From Bog-473 sp963843365 (lineage in GTDB: Bacteria; Actinomycetota; Acidimicrobiia; Acidimicrobiales; RAAP-2): a stretch of DNA of 64,000 nt. The position numbers and the translations under genes are program-made. The stretch lies in the NCBI GenBank assembly GCA_963843365.1, contig CAWJKG010000002.1:558001-622000 (forward strand), written 5' to 3'. Numbering within the stretch: the stretch's first letter is position 1; every line of letters starts with the position of its first letter. The notes beneath the pieces were generated by a model. It did no database searches. It was not told the origin of the DNA and saw only the letters and a list, made by a program, of their open reading frames with translations. Positions 42,401 through 49,193 of the stretch are shown one piece after another.

Positions 42401-43607
42401 TGTAGGTGCTCGGGCTCGAGCTGGTCGTCGCCGCCGTCAAGAGCCCAACGCTGCAGTCGACCAGCCCGGCGTCGGTCTGGGCCTGCGATGGTGGGCAGGT
42501 CGCGTTGGGGTCGGTGCCGTAGTACACCGGCTGCCCTGCCGCGTTGCACAAGGCGGTCGTAATCGGGCATCCACCGCTCGTCGACGGTCCCGACGCGGGC
42601 AGGTTGAAGCCCGGGTTGGGGGCGTTGTAGGTCGATCCGCTGGTGGCGAAATAGTTGTTCTTGCCCGACCAGCCGAGCCACTCCTCGTTCCCGCCGTTGC
42701 CGCCCGGCCCGGTCCCGGTGACGATGCCCGCCGTGGGCGCCCCCAGGGACTCGATCATGGGCGCGGTCGTGCCCAAGCCCACGAGACCCGTGCACGCCGA
42801 TGGGATGGACGTGCCGCCCGAGGGGTTGTTCGGACTCGTACCCGCCACGGCGCCTTGGATGTAGGCGCTCGCACCCGGCGGCGCCCCGCTGTTCACCACA
42901 CCGGTCCCGCTGAAAGTGCACGTGCCCGCGCCGAACCAGTACCACTGGTTGGCCGTCGCCTTGGCCGACACCCCCGAGCCGGTGGTCACCGTCACGTTGT
43001 AGATGGTTTGCGGCGTCTCGGTGTTGATCGGCGGCACGACGGCCGAGATCTGGGTGCTCGACTGCACGGTGAACGACGTGGCGGGGGTGGTGGCGAAACT
43101 GACGGCCGTGACCCCGATGAAGTTTGTGCCTGCGATGATGATGGTCGTGCCGCCGGCCTGGGGGCCGTTGCCTCCGTAGAGGGCGGTGACCGTGGGCGCG
43201 TTGACATACTGGAACTGGTCTGCTGGCACGATGGCCGAGGTGCCCGACGCCGTGGTCACGGTGATGTCAACCGTGCCCAGGCCCGTTCCTGGCAGCGGTG
43301 AAGCAGGAGAGGTGACGACGACCTGGCCCGCCGTGTTCTTGGTGATGGTGCCCGCAGCCGTTCCGAAGTCGACGGCTGTGGCTGCAGTGAGGTTCGTGCC
43401 GACGATCGTCACCTTGGTGCCGCCGGCCGGCAGGCCCGTCGCGGGAGTGACCGAGGCGATGGTGGGAACTCCTGCGGCGGCGGCCGGCGACGCTCCGACA
43501 ACGGTCAGTGCCACCCCGAAGGTGCCGAGGCAGAGGGCCAGAGCAAGCGCACCTCTCACGAAACGCAGCGAACCCACAACGAACGTGTCCAGCAACCGCT
43601 TGGTCAC
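36414..43607 (-). CDS. Giant secreted TIG/IPT-repeat protein with six C-terminal GYW repeats
   Basis: 2,397 residues from a GTG at 43607, chosen because GGGGAGG lies six bases upstream and a signal peptide follows ('VTKRLLDTF' then 'GASPAAAAG'). Two IPT/TIG domains come first, then the Cys-containing unique domain shared with the paralogue at 23882-29906 ('NTCGSCNWWGAG', 'CSPCHVYVDEPN', 'ISCPTCGTGG'). Eighteen more IPT domains of about 85 residues follow, starting 'PTVTGVSPNNGPQAGG'. The C-terminus (36414 to about 37165) has six ~42-residue GYW repeats ending 'DPIVGMAVTG'. There is no LPxTG motif or C-terminal membrane helix. IPT domains are Ig-like and occur in adhesins; the GYW repeats may form a propeller. 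The frame is intact over 7.2 kb despite high repetitiveness. Confidence 0.85.
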   Translation of the reverse strand: MTKRLLDTFVVGSLRFVRGALALALCLGTFGVALTVVGASPAAAAGVPTIASVTPATGLPAGGTKVTIVGTNLTAATAVDFGTAAGTITKNTAGQVVVTSPASPLPGTGLGTVDITVTTASGTSAIVPADQFQYVNAPTVTALYGGNGPQAGGTTIIIAGTNFIGVTAVSFATTPATSFTVQSSTQISAVVPPINTETPQTIYNVTVTTGSGVSAKATANQWYWFGAGTCTFSGTGVVNSGAPPGASAYIQGAVAGTSPNNPSGGTSIPSACTGLVGLGTTAPMIESLGAPTAGIVTGTGPGGNGGNEEWLGWSGKNNYFATSGSTYNAPNPGFNLPASGPSTSGGCPITTALCNAAGQPVYYGTDPNATCPPSQAQTDAGLVDCSVGLLTAATTSSSPSTYIAATLQISYANDPTPDPATATFSPGTVAPGQTVTLNTCGSCNWWGAGSQGAPSFVDPIGPTGTAVAVPAPAVWVGTTRSSAVEASMATDTLAVTPAGYDCGSTGGASETSPGPTATCTLTQGTISGSFVMPSVSCSPCHVYVDEPNLSLTQSTYAADGGTGTYNNGLSYQLVNSVESNTLISCPTCGTGGTAPTVTGVSPTNGPAAGGTQVTVSGTNLTGATAVHFGSTAGTSISNVTAGSLQVTAPAGTGTVDVTVTTPDGTSPVNSPADNYTYNAASPPTVTGVSPTNGPAAGGTLVTVSGTNLTGATAVHFGSTLGTGISNVTAGSLQVTAPAGTGTVDVTVTTPNGTSAVNSPADNYTYNAPALPTVTGLSPTNGPAAGGTQVTVSGTNLTGATAVHFGSTLGTGLSNVTAGSLTITSPAGTGTVDVTVTTPSGTSAVNSPADSFTFNPAPTVTGVSPNNGAPAGGNTVTVNGSNFTGATAVHFGSTLGTGISSVTSGSLQVVVPSGTGTVDVTVTTPNGTSPVNSPADEYTYNGPPTVSGVSPNNGPQAGGNTVTVNGSNFTGATAVHFGSTAGTGISNVSAGSLQVVVPSGTGTVDVTVTTPNGTSAVNSPADNYTYNPPPTVTGVSPNNGPQAGGNTVTVNGSNFTGTPTVDFGSVQGTNVGNVTSGSLQVVVPAGTGTVSVTVSTSAGGASSPLPSAYTYNPPPTVTGLSPTNGPAAGGTQVTVSGTNLTGATAVHFGSTLGTGLSNVTAGSLTITSPAGTGTVDVTVTTPSGTSAVNSPADSFTFNPAPTVTGVSPNNGAPAGGNTVTVNGSNFTGATAVHFGSTLGTGISSVTSGSLQVVVPSGTGTVDVTVTTPNGTSPVNSPADEYTYNGPPTVSGVSPNNGPQAGGNTVTVNGSNFTGATAVHFGSTAGTGISNVSAGSLQVVVPSGTGTVDVTVTTPNGTSAVNSPADNYTYNAPPTVTGVSPNNGPQAGGNTVTVNGTNFTGTPTVEFGSVQGTNVGNVTSGSLQVVVPAGTGTVSVTVSTSAGGASTPLTDAYTYNPPPTVTGLSPTNGPAAGGTQVTVSGTNLTGATAVHFGSTLGTGLSNVTAGSLTITAPAGTGTVDVTVTTPNGTSAVNSPADSFTFNPAPTVTGVSPNNGAPAGGNTVTVNGSNFTGATAVHFGSTLGTGISSVTSGSLQVVVPSGTGTVDVTVTTPNGTSPVNSPADEYTYNGPPTVSGVSPNNGPQAGGNTVTVNGSNFTGATAVHFGSTAGTGISNVSAGSLQVVVPTGTGTVDVTVTTPNGTSAVNSPADNYTYNAPPTVTGVSPTNGPAAGGTQVTVSGTNLTGATAVHFGSTAGSGISNVTAGSLQVTAPAGSGTVDVTVTTPNGTSAVNSPADNYTYNPPPTVTGLSPTNGPAGGGTQVTVSGTNLTGATAVHFGSTLGTGLSNVTAGSLTIIAPAGTGTVDVTVTTPNGTSAVNSPADSFTFNPAPTVTGVSPNNGAPAGGNTVTVNGSNFTGATAVHFGSTAGSGISSVTSGSLQVVVPAGTGTVDVTVTTPNGTSPVNSPADEYTYNGPPTVSAVSPSGGPTGGGTSVTVTGTGFVSGSTSVDFGSNAGTSVNVTTPTSLTVTSPAGTGAVDVTVTTPNGSGGDDSAFTYVAAPSVTSVSPNQGSTQGGTVVTIAGSNLASPSSVTFGGKGGNVTASSASSITVTTPAGSAGAVDVVVSTLGGSATDKGAFTYVAPPVTKPSSTPGYWEVASDGGVFSFGGAAFHGSAGGMKLSQPIVGMASTPDGGGYWLVAKDGGIFAYGDAHFYGSRGGQALDAPIVGMAATPDGGGYWLVASDGGMFAYGDAHFYGSRGGQHLNAPIVGMAATADGGGYWLVASDGGIFAYGDGHFYGSRGGQPLNQPIAGMAPTPNGKGYWLVGKDGGVFAYPSAQFYGSAGATPPSAPVSGIASSPDGGGYWLVAANGLSMHYGDATALGSGGSQPLNDPIVGMAVTG
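37705..41300. repeat. Higher-order repeat, four units of about 1,029 bp
   Basis: Blocks of four IPT domains recur at 37705, 38737, 39766 and 40795 (spacings 1032, 1029 and 1029 bases). The blocks at 39514-40270 and 40543-41299 look almost identical. This indicates recent in-frame amplification of a four-domain unit. Confidence 0.85.
41036..43521. repeat. Near-identical paralogous block, copy 2
   Basis: Partner of 27340-29826, in direct orientation about 13.7 kb away. It encodes the end of the signal peptide, the two first IPT domains, the unique Cys domain and the first three following IPT domains of the paralogue. This copy keeps the frame. Confidence 0.85.
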
Positions 43608-44299
43608 CGCATTCCTCCCCTTGGCCCATGGCCTTTGGCCAGTTTGCAACCCCCCCTCGCCGCTTAGGCGGGTCCGAACCGTAAGCCATCCCCCGCAGGC
43701 TGTCAACGCGGGGCCAACAGGCGTGCGGCAATGGGAGTTACGAACGAACTTCGCTGATGACCGCCTGAGACCAGCCACGGCCGGCACCGGAATTGGCTCG
43801 AAATTTGTGCTCAATCTGCCCCGCTGCCATCCGATTCCTGTCGGAGGGCCGCTCTCCGCCATCCCAGAGGCGAGACGACCCAAAGGCTGCTTAACTTTTG
43901 CAAGCGCCTACTGGCCGTGAAATTTGTGCGGACCCCGGGTCCTGGCCCAGAGCGGGACCTCCTTGTGATCCGGAGGTCGCCACTTCGAGTGGGGCCTGTC
44001 TTATCCCTTCACTGTATAAGTCCGGCTAGAGAGCCGATGGATCGGCCACCCTTCGCGAAATCCCTGGCCAGGAGGGTGATGTCAGCGACTCGATGGACGG
44101 GGCCCCGTTTCCTCGCCGACGGACTGGTGGTGAGCCGACAGGGGCGAGAACTCCGCCAACGAGTCGAGCCTGCCCGGGTGAGGGCAGGGTTCGCATACTC
44201 GCACGCCAGCTCGCAAGAGAGCGGCATCGCCTGATCCCTGCGGGTTTGACAGCTGGCGCCATGGACCCGCTCTGGGTTTCGCGCGAACATGCAGTGGCG
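43608..44299. other. Long intergenic region between divergent surface-protein genes
   Basis: About 690 bases with no supported gene; open frames here lack any recognisable domain or ribosome site. It holds the leader of the giant TIG/IPT gene and of the Ig-like gene at 44300, and the second copy of the 19-bp TGTATAAGTCC motif. Confidence 0.5.
44005..44023 (+). repeat. 19-bp motif, copy B (no transposase nearby)
   Basis: CCCTTCACTGTATAAGTCC, matching 35688-35706 with one mismatch. No transposase is adjacent, so it may be a solo element end or a shared promoter for the two plus-strand genes. Confidence 0.5.
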
Positions 44300-46219
44300 A
44301 TGGGAGAGGGAACGTTGGTTGTTGGCCGGAGGGTGGCGACGGCCTTTGGGGCAGCGCTTTGTCTCGTTCTCCTCGTGGGCGTTCTTGGTACCCGGTCGGC
44401 CGGCGCCGCGGCGCCGACGAAGAGCGCCGTCGCGGTCACCGTCGAGGTCTCACCACCCACTGAGGTCTACGGCGTCCTGGACCAGGTGTTCAGCGTGACC
44501 ATCGCTCCCCCGGCAACCGGCGATGTCGCACCTACGGGAGTCGTCACTGTTTCCGATCTGCAAGTCAATCTGTGCTCGCCCATCACGCTACCGGCGGCTG
44601 AAGTAGGGCCGGTGACCGTGATCTGCGCTGACTCCACCGTCGCGATCCCCGTGAACACGACCACGATCGCTCAATATTCGTACTCCGGTGACCAAAACTA
44701 TCTGGCCTCGAAAGGCAAGATCTCCGGCGCCGTGACTGCTGCGGACACGACGACATCGGTGACGACGTCGTCGCCGGCGGGTAGCTGGGGAAGCGAACAG
44801 TCGCTGGTCTTCTCTGCGACGGTGAATGACGCGCAACCGGGCAGCGTCGGCGTCCCCACAGGAACGGTGAACGTTGAGCAAGGGTCGGACGTCATTTGCA
44901 CGGTGACGCTCGCCAACGGTTCGGGAACCTGCTCACCAGGCGCCACGGCACTCGCTCCTGGGCCAGAGCCGATCACCGCGAGCTACGGCGGCGACTCGAA
45001 CTTCGACCCTTCACCTCTGTCTTCGCCAGTGGGGCTGACGATCACTCCCGCCCCGCTCTCGGTCACCGGCAGCGACGCGACAATGCCGTTCGGCGCCTCC
45101 TTGCCGACGCTCGGTTCGACAATGTCGGGCTTTGCAGACGGGCAGTCACTCGCCACTTCGGATGTCACTGGTCAACCCCAGTGCACGACGACTGCCACGA
45201 GCACTAGCCCAGTAGGTTCGTACCCAATCACATGCATCGTAGGTTCGCTCACCTCCTCCGACTATGCCTTCGCATTCGTACCGGGGACACTGAGTGTCTC
45301 AAAGGCCACGAGCTCGCTCTCGTTGAAGCCTCCCCCGACGACGGCTTCCTCCCCTGCAGCGATCCCGGCGTCTCCCAGTACGACAGCCACCACTCTCGTG
45401 GCGACGGTCACGTCAGAATTCTCCGGGGTTCCCACGGGCTCGGTCGCATTTCTCGTCGGCGGCGGTAGCTACTCATGCACGCTGGCCGCCGCGACGGCCA
45501 ATTCCGCCTCCTGCTCCCCGACCGTGAGCCCGAACGTCTCGACGGGCACCTATTCCGTCAGGGCTTCGTATTCGGGAGATGCCAACTTCATGAGTTCGTC
45601 ATCGAGTGGAGCATTGAGCATTGCGGGCCCTGGGGTGACCGCGGGAACTGGGGGCGGCACCGGGAGCGTGACCGAACCGACGCCGCCACCGAAGTTCGGC
45701 GGCACTCCGAGTACGAGTCCGAACCCGATCCCCGGGCTTGCGGGGGTGAGCCCGAACACGGTTTCACTGGCTTCAATCGAGTCGTCGGCCCAAACCTACG
45801 AAGACGACGTCTCCGTCGCCGAGCAGACCGCGGCAGCTCAGAAAGCTGAAGTGGAGTGGGCAGCGTACCTGAAGCATCTCGCCGCGCTCAGGGCACACAA
45901 CGGGGTGGGCGATCCCTCCAACGGTGGAACCGGTACGACGAACAGCATTCATGATCCGAGCGACTCGCTGCAAGGCGCCGCGACGGCGAAGGGGCTCAAT
46001 GGGCAGGCCCAAGCCAGTGCAAAGACAGCGTCCGGCGGTTCCGAGAACCAGGCCAACACGAATCTGGTCGTCAGCGAGAGTGGCCCGCTCCTTCCGGTCT
46101 TGATCCTCGTGATCGTGCTCGGATTCGGTTTGGCGGCGTTCACGATTCGCCGGCGAACCCGCCGTACTACAGGTCTGCAAGGCGCTGGCGCCGACAATTC
46201 CGCCACGAGCAACAGCTAG
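44300..46219 (+). CDS. Exported Ig-like repeat protein with C-terminal membrane anchor
   Basis: About 639 residues from the ATG at 44300; an upstream in-frame ATG at 44261 is possible but precedes the basic leader. The signal peptide 'RVATAFGAALCLVLLVGVLG' ends near 'SAGAAA'. Bacterial Ig-like domains follow (Big_3-type, with 'PTGVVTVSD', 'PTGTVNVEQG' and 'PTGSVAFLVGG', each ending in 'YSGDxNF'-type strands), and an MBG-like segment ('DATMPFGASLPTLGSTMSGF'). After a Gly/Pro-rich linker there is a helical, Ala/Gln-rich stretch (about residues 490-580). One membrane helix, 'LLPVLILVIVLGFGLAAF', is followed by an Arg-rich stop-transfer tail. It is thus anchored with the Ig domains outside. It is intact. 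Confidence 0.8.
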   Translation: MGEGTLVVGRRVATAFGAALCLVLLVGVLGTRSAGAAAPTKSAVAVTVEVSPPTEVYGVLDQVFSVTIAPPATGDVAPTGVVTVSDLQVNLCSPITLPAAEVGPVTVICADSTVAIPVNTTTIAQYSYSGDQNYLASKGKISGAVTAADTTTSVTTSSPAGSWGSEQSLVFSATVNDAQPGSVGVPTGTVNVEQGSDVICTVTLANGSGTCSPGATALAPGPEPITASYGGDSNFDPSPLSSPVGLTITPAPLSVTGSDATMPFGASLPTLGSTMSGFADGQSLATSDVTGQPQCTTTATSTSPVGSYPITCIVGSLTSSDYAFAFVPGTLSVSKATSSLSLKPPPTTASSPAAIPASPSTTATTLVATVTSEFSGVPTGSVAFLVGGGSYSCTLAAATANSASCSPTVSPNVSTGTYSVRASYSGDANFMSSSSSGALSIAGPGVTAGTGGGTGSVTEPTPPPKFGGTPSTSPNPIPGLAGVSPNTVSLASIESSAQTYEDDVSVAEQTAAAQKAEVEWAAYLKHLAALRAHNGVGDPSNGGTGTTNSIHDPSDSLQGAATAKGLNGQAQASAKTASGGSENQANTNLVVSESGPLLPVLILVIVLGFGLAAFTIRRRTRRTTGLQGAGADNSATSNS

Positions 46220-46324
46220 CCGTCCGACAGGCGGCGCCTGCATCTCATTTACCGGCAAATCCTGGAACATCTCGGTGATCATCGATAACAAGCTTTCGGA
46301 GGAGGTCCTTCCGAAAAGCAGTCG

Positions 46325-48010
46325 ATGCCCGACCGCCCCGGTGAAGCGTTAATGTCACCGGCCCATGAGAATGGGGACGGAGGAGACAGTCTCGCTTCGG
46401 ACAGGTCCATGACTATTGTGGCGACCCCGAGTTCGGCTGCTCCGGGTACCAGGGACACCAATAGGAACCGTCCAGAGCTCACACCACTTCTCGTCCTCGG
46501 CGGTCTCGCAGTTCTCAGCAGTGCAGCTCTGGCACTCGCCTACCGGGGCGGTCTGCAGGTCAGCCTCGGTGACCCCATTGCATACCTCTCGATGGCTCGC
46601 AGCTTGGCCGCCGGCCACGGCGCCAGCCTGCCTTACGGTGACCTCTACACGGCCTCACCGCTGACCGCAGGTGGGCCGGTCTCACACTGGCCGGTGGGAT
46701 ATCCGCTGCTTCTCAGCCTCGACACCCACTCGCTACTCTCGTGGGCGCGAGTTCTCGCAGTCGTCATATACGGCATCAATGTCTTCCTCTTCGGACTCCT
46801 CGCACTCCGGACAGGCGTGGCGCGCTTGGGGTCGATCGCGTTGGCGATCATCTTCGCCGGGTTGTCGTTTGAGATCCATGGCACGGTCCAGTCTGAGCCT
46901 CTCTTCTTCCTCCTCGTCCTCCTGGGACTGCATGCATTCGTCAGCTATCTCAACCGACCATCAGCTATCGCCATCCTGATCGTCGCAGTTACGTTCGGCC
47001 TCTCGACGGTGACTCGCTTTCTCGGAGAGTCCTTCGTGATCAGCGGTGCCCTCGTGATACTGATCTCCCTGAAGGAGCCGTTCGCAAGACGGCTGCGTGA
47101 TGCCGCCCTCCTAGTGGTCGTCGGGAACATCCCGTTCTTGATCTGGTACAGCAGTGTCCACAATGCACCGGACTCGCTCGCCGTTCACCTGGTCACGTCG
47201 TACGACGTGAAAGCCACCCTGTACAGCATCTCCGGCTTCATGGTCCCCGGCGTGCAGTCCGCCAACCTCCGGGATCTGATACTGGCAGTTCTTGTGATTG
47301 TGCCAATAGGCATTTTGGCCGCCGTCGGGACTCGAACAACCCTCGCACCCGTCGGGGGCGACAGGGTCAACTGGTCGACGTTGCTCTTCGCGGTCGTCTA
47401 CCTTCTCTTCGTCTTCATCTCCCTGTCGCTCGTCGACCCCCTTGTCCTGCATGGAGGCGACGATCGGGTCCTATTTTTGCCCTTCATGCTCGTCCTGCTG
47501 TGGTGCGCGCAGAACTGGCCTCGGATCGCCTCGTGGTCGACTGTGCCACGACACTGGCTGGTGCCGACGGTGTCGACCATGCTGGTGGGACTGCTGGTCG
47601 TGACGGCGATCTGGAAGGCAGTCGACGCGGGCCGGAGTGCCCAAACGGAGAGTGTTGCCACGCCCTCCACATACAGCACCGGACTGAAGCTCGCCGCGGC
47701 GAGCCTTCCCGCGAACACGATCATCTATTCCAATGAACCCGACGTGGTCTACTTCCTCACGGGCCGGAAGGTCTACCTGCTCCCGAACACCATCAACGTG
47801 ACCACGCTCAAGGCGAACCATCACTTTGTTTCCGAGATGTCCGCGTTGGAGCGACGGGTGTGCGGCAAGCGCGCCGCAGTTCTTTTCTCACTGCCGCAGG
47901 GCCTGTTCGAGCCGTCACTCGCTCAGGTGCAGCACGAACTGAAGATTGCCAGCCAGAGCGCCGCCTCGTACTGGGGCGTGCTGAATCTAGACACCAACTC
48001 GCCATGTTGA
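46325..48010 (+). CDS. GT-C-type polytopic membrane glycosyltransferase-like protein
   Basis: 561 residues. An ATG at 46325 is used; Met at 46352 is an alternative. The first hydrophobic segment ends in 'LALAYRGGLQVS', followed by an outer loop 'LGDPIAYLSMARSLAAGHG' carrying the Asp expected of GT-C enzymes (PMT/ArnT/mannosyltransferase type). 'GPVSHWPVGYPLLLSL' follows. About ten further membrane segments continue to residue 430, and an extracytoplasmic tail of about 120 residues ends with paired Cys. It probably transfers a polyprenyl-linked sugar to a surface acceptor; the substrate is not predictable. It overlaps the convergent gene at 47987 by 24 bases. Confidence 0.7.
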   Translation: MPDRPGEALMSPAHENGDGGDSLASDRSMTIVATPSSAAPGTRDTNRNRPELTPLLVLGGLAVLSSAALALAYRGGLQVSLGDPIAYLSMARSLAAGHGASLPYGDLYTASPLTAGGPVSHWPVGYPLLLSLDTHSLLSWARVLAVVIYGINVFLFGLLALRTGVARLGSIALAIIFAGLSFEIHGTVQSEPLFFLLVLLGLHAFVSYLNRPSAIAILIVAVTFGLSTVTRFLGESFVISGALVILISLKEPFARRLRDAALLVVVGNIPFLIWYSSVHNAPDSLAVHLVTSYDVKATLYSISGFMVPGVQSANLRDLILAVLVIVPIGILAAVGTRTTLAPVGGDRVNWSTLLFAVVYLLFVFISLSLVDPLVLHGGDDRVLFLPFMLVLLWCAQNWPRIASWSTVPRHWLVPTVSTMLVGLLVVTAIWKAVDAGRSAQTESVATPSTYSTGLKLAAASLPANTIIYSNEPDVVYFLTGRKVYLLPNTINVTTLKANHHFVSEMSALERRVCGKRAAVLFSLPQGLFEPSLAQVQHELKIASQSAASYWGVLNLDTNSPC

Positions 48011-49075
48011 ATACACAGGGCGCCTGACGCGGAATGGCGATCGCAACCGATCCTGAGCAACCCGTTCCCACCCAAGAGACGATGCCCGCCAAGGGTGAAC
48101 GGGTGAAGATTCCGGTCCCAACTCGACAACAGATCCTTCGGGACCTGGGAACTCTGGCAAAGCCACGGAAGTTCCCGCCCTCGAATTAGGAGGCGACGGG
48201 AGAACGATCGTCGCGTTCCTGCACCGATGTCTCGCTCTGCATCGATGGACTAAGCGTTTGGCGCGTCGGTCTCGATGACTGTTGCTGTGTGGGCACTCGC
48301 TAATCCGGCTTGCCAGGGCCCTATCTGCGTCTGAGCCTCTTACTCCGATGAGCCGACGCGCGATTCTCGAACTTCGAGCGCGTCGCTGGCGTTGCCCAGG
48401 ACTCTGGCGGGCGAGCTCGCCGATCTCTTCCGTGATCAGCGACACGACATCCTGTGGCGATTTCTGTTCGGGCGCCCGACCCTGTGCCACGGCCGAGTAG
48501 TACGCCTGGAGCGGGAGCAGCGAGGCTTCCGGATCATCCTTCTCTCCGGTGCGGGCCTTCGCGAGGACCTGCTCCAACGGGGAGATGGTCACGAGCGAGC
48601 GCAGACCGAGGTCGCTGGGCACCTCTTCGGCGTAGACGGGCACCCCGGCGGCGTTCGCAAATCCAATTTCCAAAGCCCCGCTGAGCCCGACGTAGCCGTC
48701 CGGTGCATGCAGCCAGACCAGGTCGGCCGCCCTGATGCAGTTCAGAGGAAGCCATTCGACAGCTTCAGGCGGAGCCTCGGCCCCCTGGTCGCTCTGGAGC
48801 AGCCCGTCCATTTCGGCCACGAAATCACGCCCCGAGGGCGAGAGCACCCTCATGCCGGCGGCGGACATCATTTCGTACGTCCGCACGAGCGAGGGAATGC
48901 CCTTCTGGTACGAGCCGAGTAGCACCGCGCTCGCCTGACGGGGCGTGAGCTCGAAAATTCCGCTTTCTGCGCTTTTCAGCCGCAACCTGAGCCGGGCAGG
49001 CAGAGCTGACGCGCCTCGGCCTCCAGCTCTAGCCCCCTCTACCGCGGTTTTTACCGCGGTCTGGTTGAAACCCAT
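47987..49075 (-). CDS. Nucleoside 2-deoxyribosyltransferase-like protein with MazG-like remnant
   Basis: The region from about residue 45 to 200 carries 'AVLLGSYQKGIPSLVRTYE', 'GMRVLSPSGRDFVAEMDG', 'IRAADLVWLHAPDGYVG' and 'LSGALEIGFANAAGVPVYA', the nucleoside 2-deoxyribosyltransferase-type fold. Next comes 'SPQDVVSLITEEIGELA', the start of a MazG-like all-alpha NTP pyrophosphohydrolase helix. After that the sequence becomes Arg-rich and unlike any family. A one-base shift near 48415 gives 'ARVLGNASDALEVRE' and a stop near 48340, so the C-terminal ~110 residues may be spurious. A role in nucleotide sanitation is inferred. It diverges from the XRE gene at 49194 across paired palindromes. Met at 49075 encodes the first palindrome pair within the N-terminus ('TAVKTAV'), so the true start may be further downstream. 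Confidence 0.6.
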   Translation of the reverse strand: MGFNQTAVKTAVEGARAGGRGASALPARLRLRLKSAESGIFELTPRQASAVLLGSYQKGIPSLVRTYEMMSAAGMRVLSPSGRDFVAEMDGLLQSDQGAEAPPEAVEWLPLNCIRAADLVWLHAPDGYVGLSGALEIGFANAAGVPVYAEEVPSDLGLRSLVTISPLEQVLAKARTGEKDDPEASLLPLQAYYSAVAQGRAPEQKSPQDVVSLITEEIGELARQSPGQRQRRARSSRIARRLIGVRGSDADRALASRISECPHSNSHRDRRAKRLVHRCRARHRCRNATIVLPSPPNSRAGTSVALPEFPGPEGSVVELGPESSPVHPWRASSLGWERVAQDRLRSPFRVRRPVYSTWRVGV

Positions 49076-49173
49076 CCCTGTAGTTTGACACAATATACCG
49101 GTGGTGTCCAAGTTCTACCAGGAACGATGATGAAATCGGCGCATCCGCACCTTACTGCGGTTCCTACCGCGGT
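49041..49173. promoter_or_regulatory. Two pairs of ACCGCGGT palindromes in a divergent promoter region
   Basis: Pair 1: ACCGCGGT at 49041-49048 and 49053-49060. Pair 2: ACTGCGGT at 49154-49161 and ACCGCGGT at 49166-49173. Within each pair the copies are 12 bases apart. They flank the TTGACA-containing gap between the minus-strand gene and the XRE regulator, and are probably operators of that regulator. Confidence 0.7.
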
Positions 49174-49193
49174 CTTCGTATCCCGACTGGCTG

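Noticed and set aside
36414..43607. CRISPR-like regular repeats
   Set aside because: The repeats are about 255-260 bases and 126 bases, keep one reading frame and encode IPT or GYW domains. They are protein-coding tandem repeats, not short repeats with unique spacers.
46293..46320. Hairpin around GGAGGAGG upstream of the GT-C gene at 46325 as a riboswitch-like element
   Set aside because: The stem is only about nine bases with a bulge, and there is no conserved riboswitch core; the ribosome site may simply overlap a weak inverted repeat.
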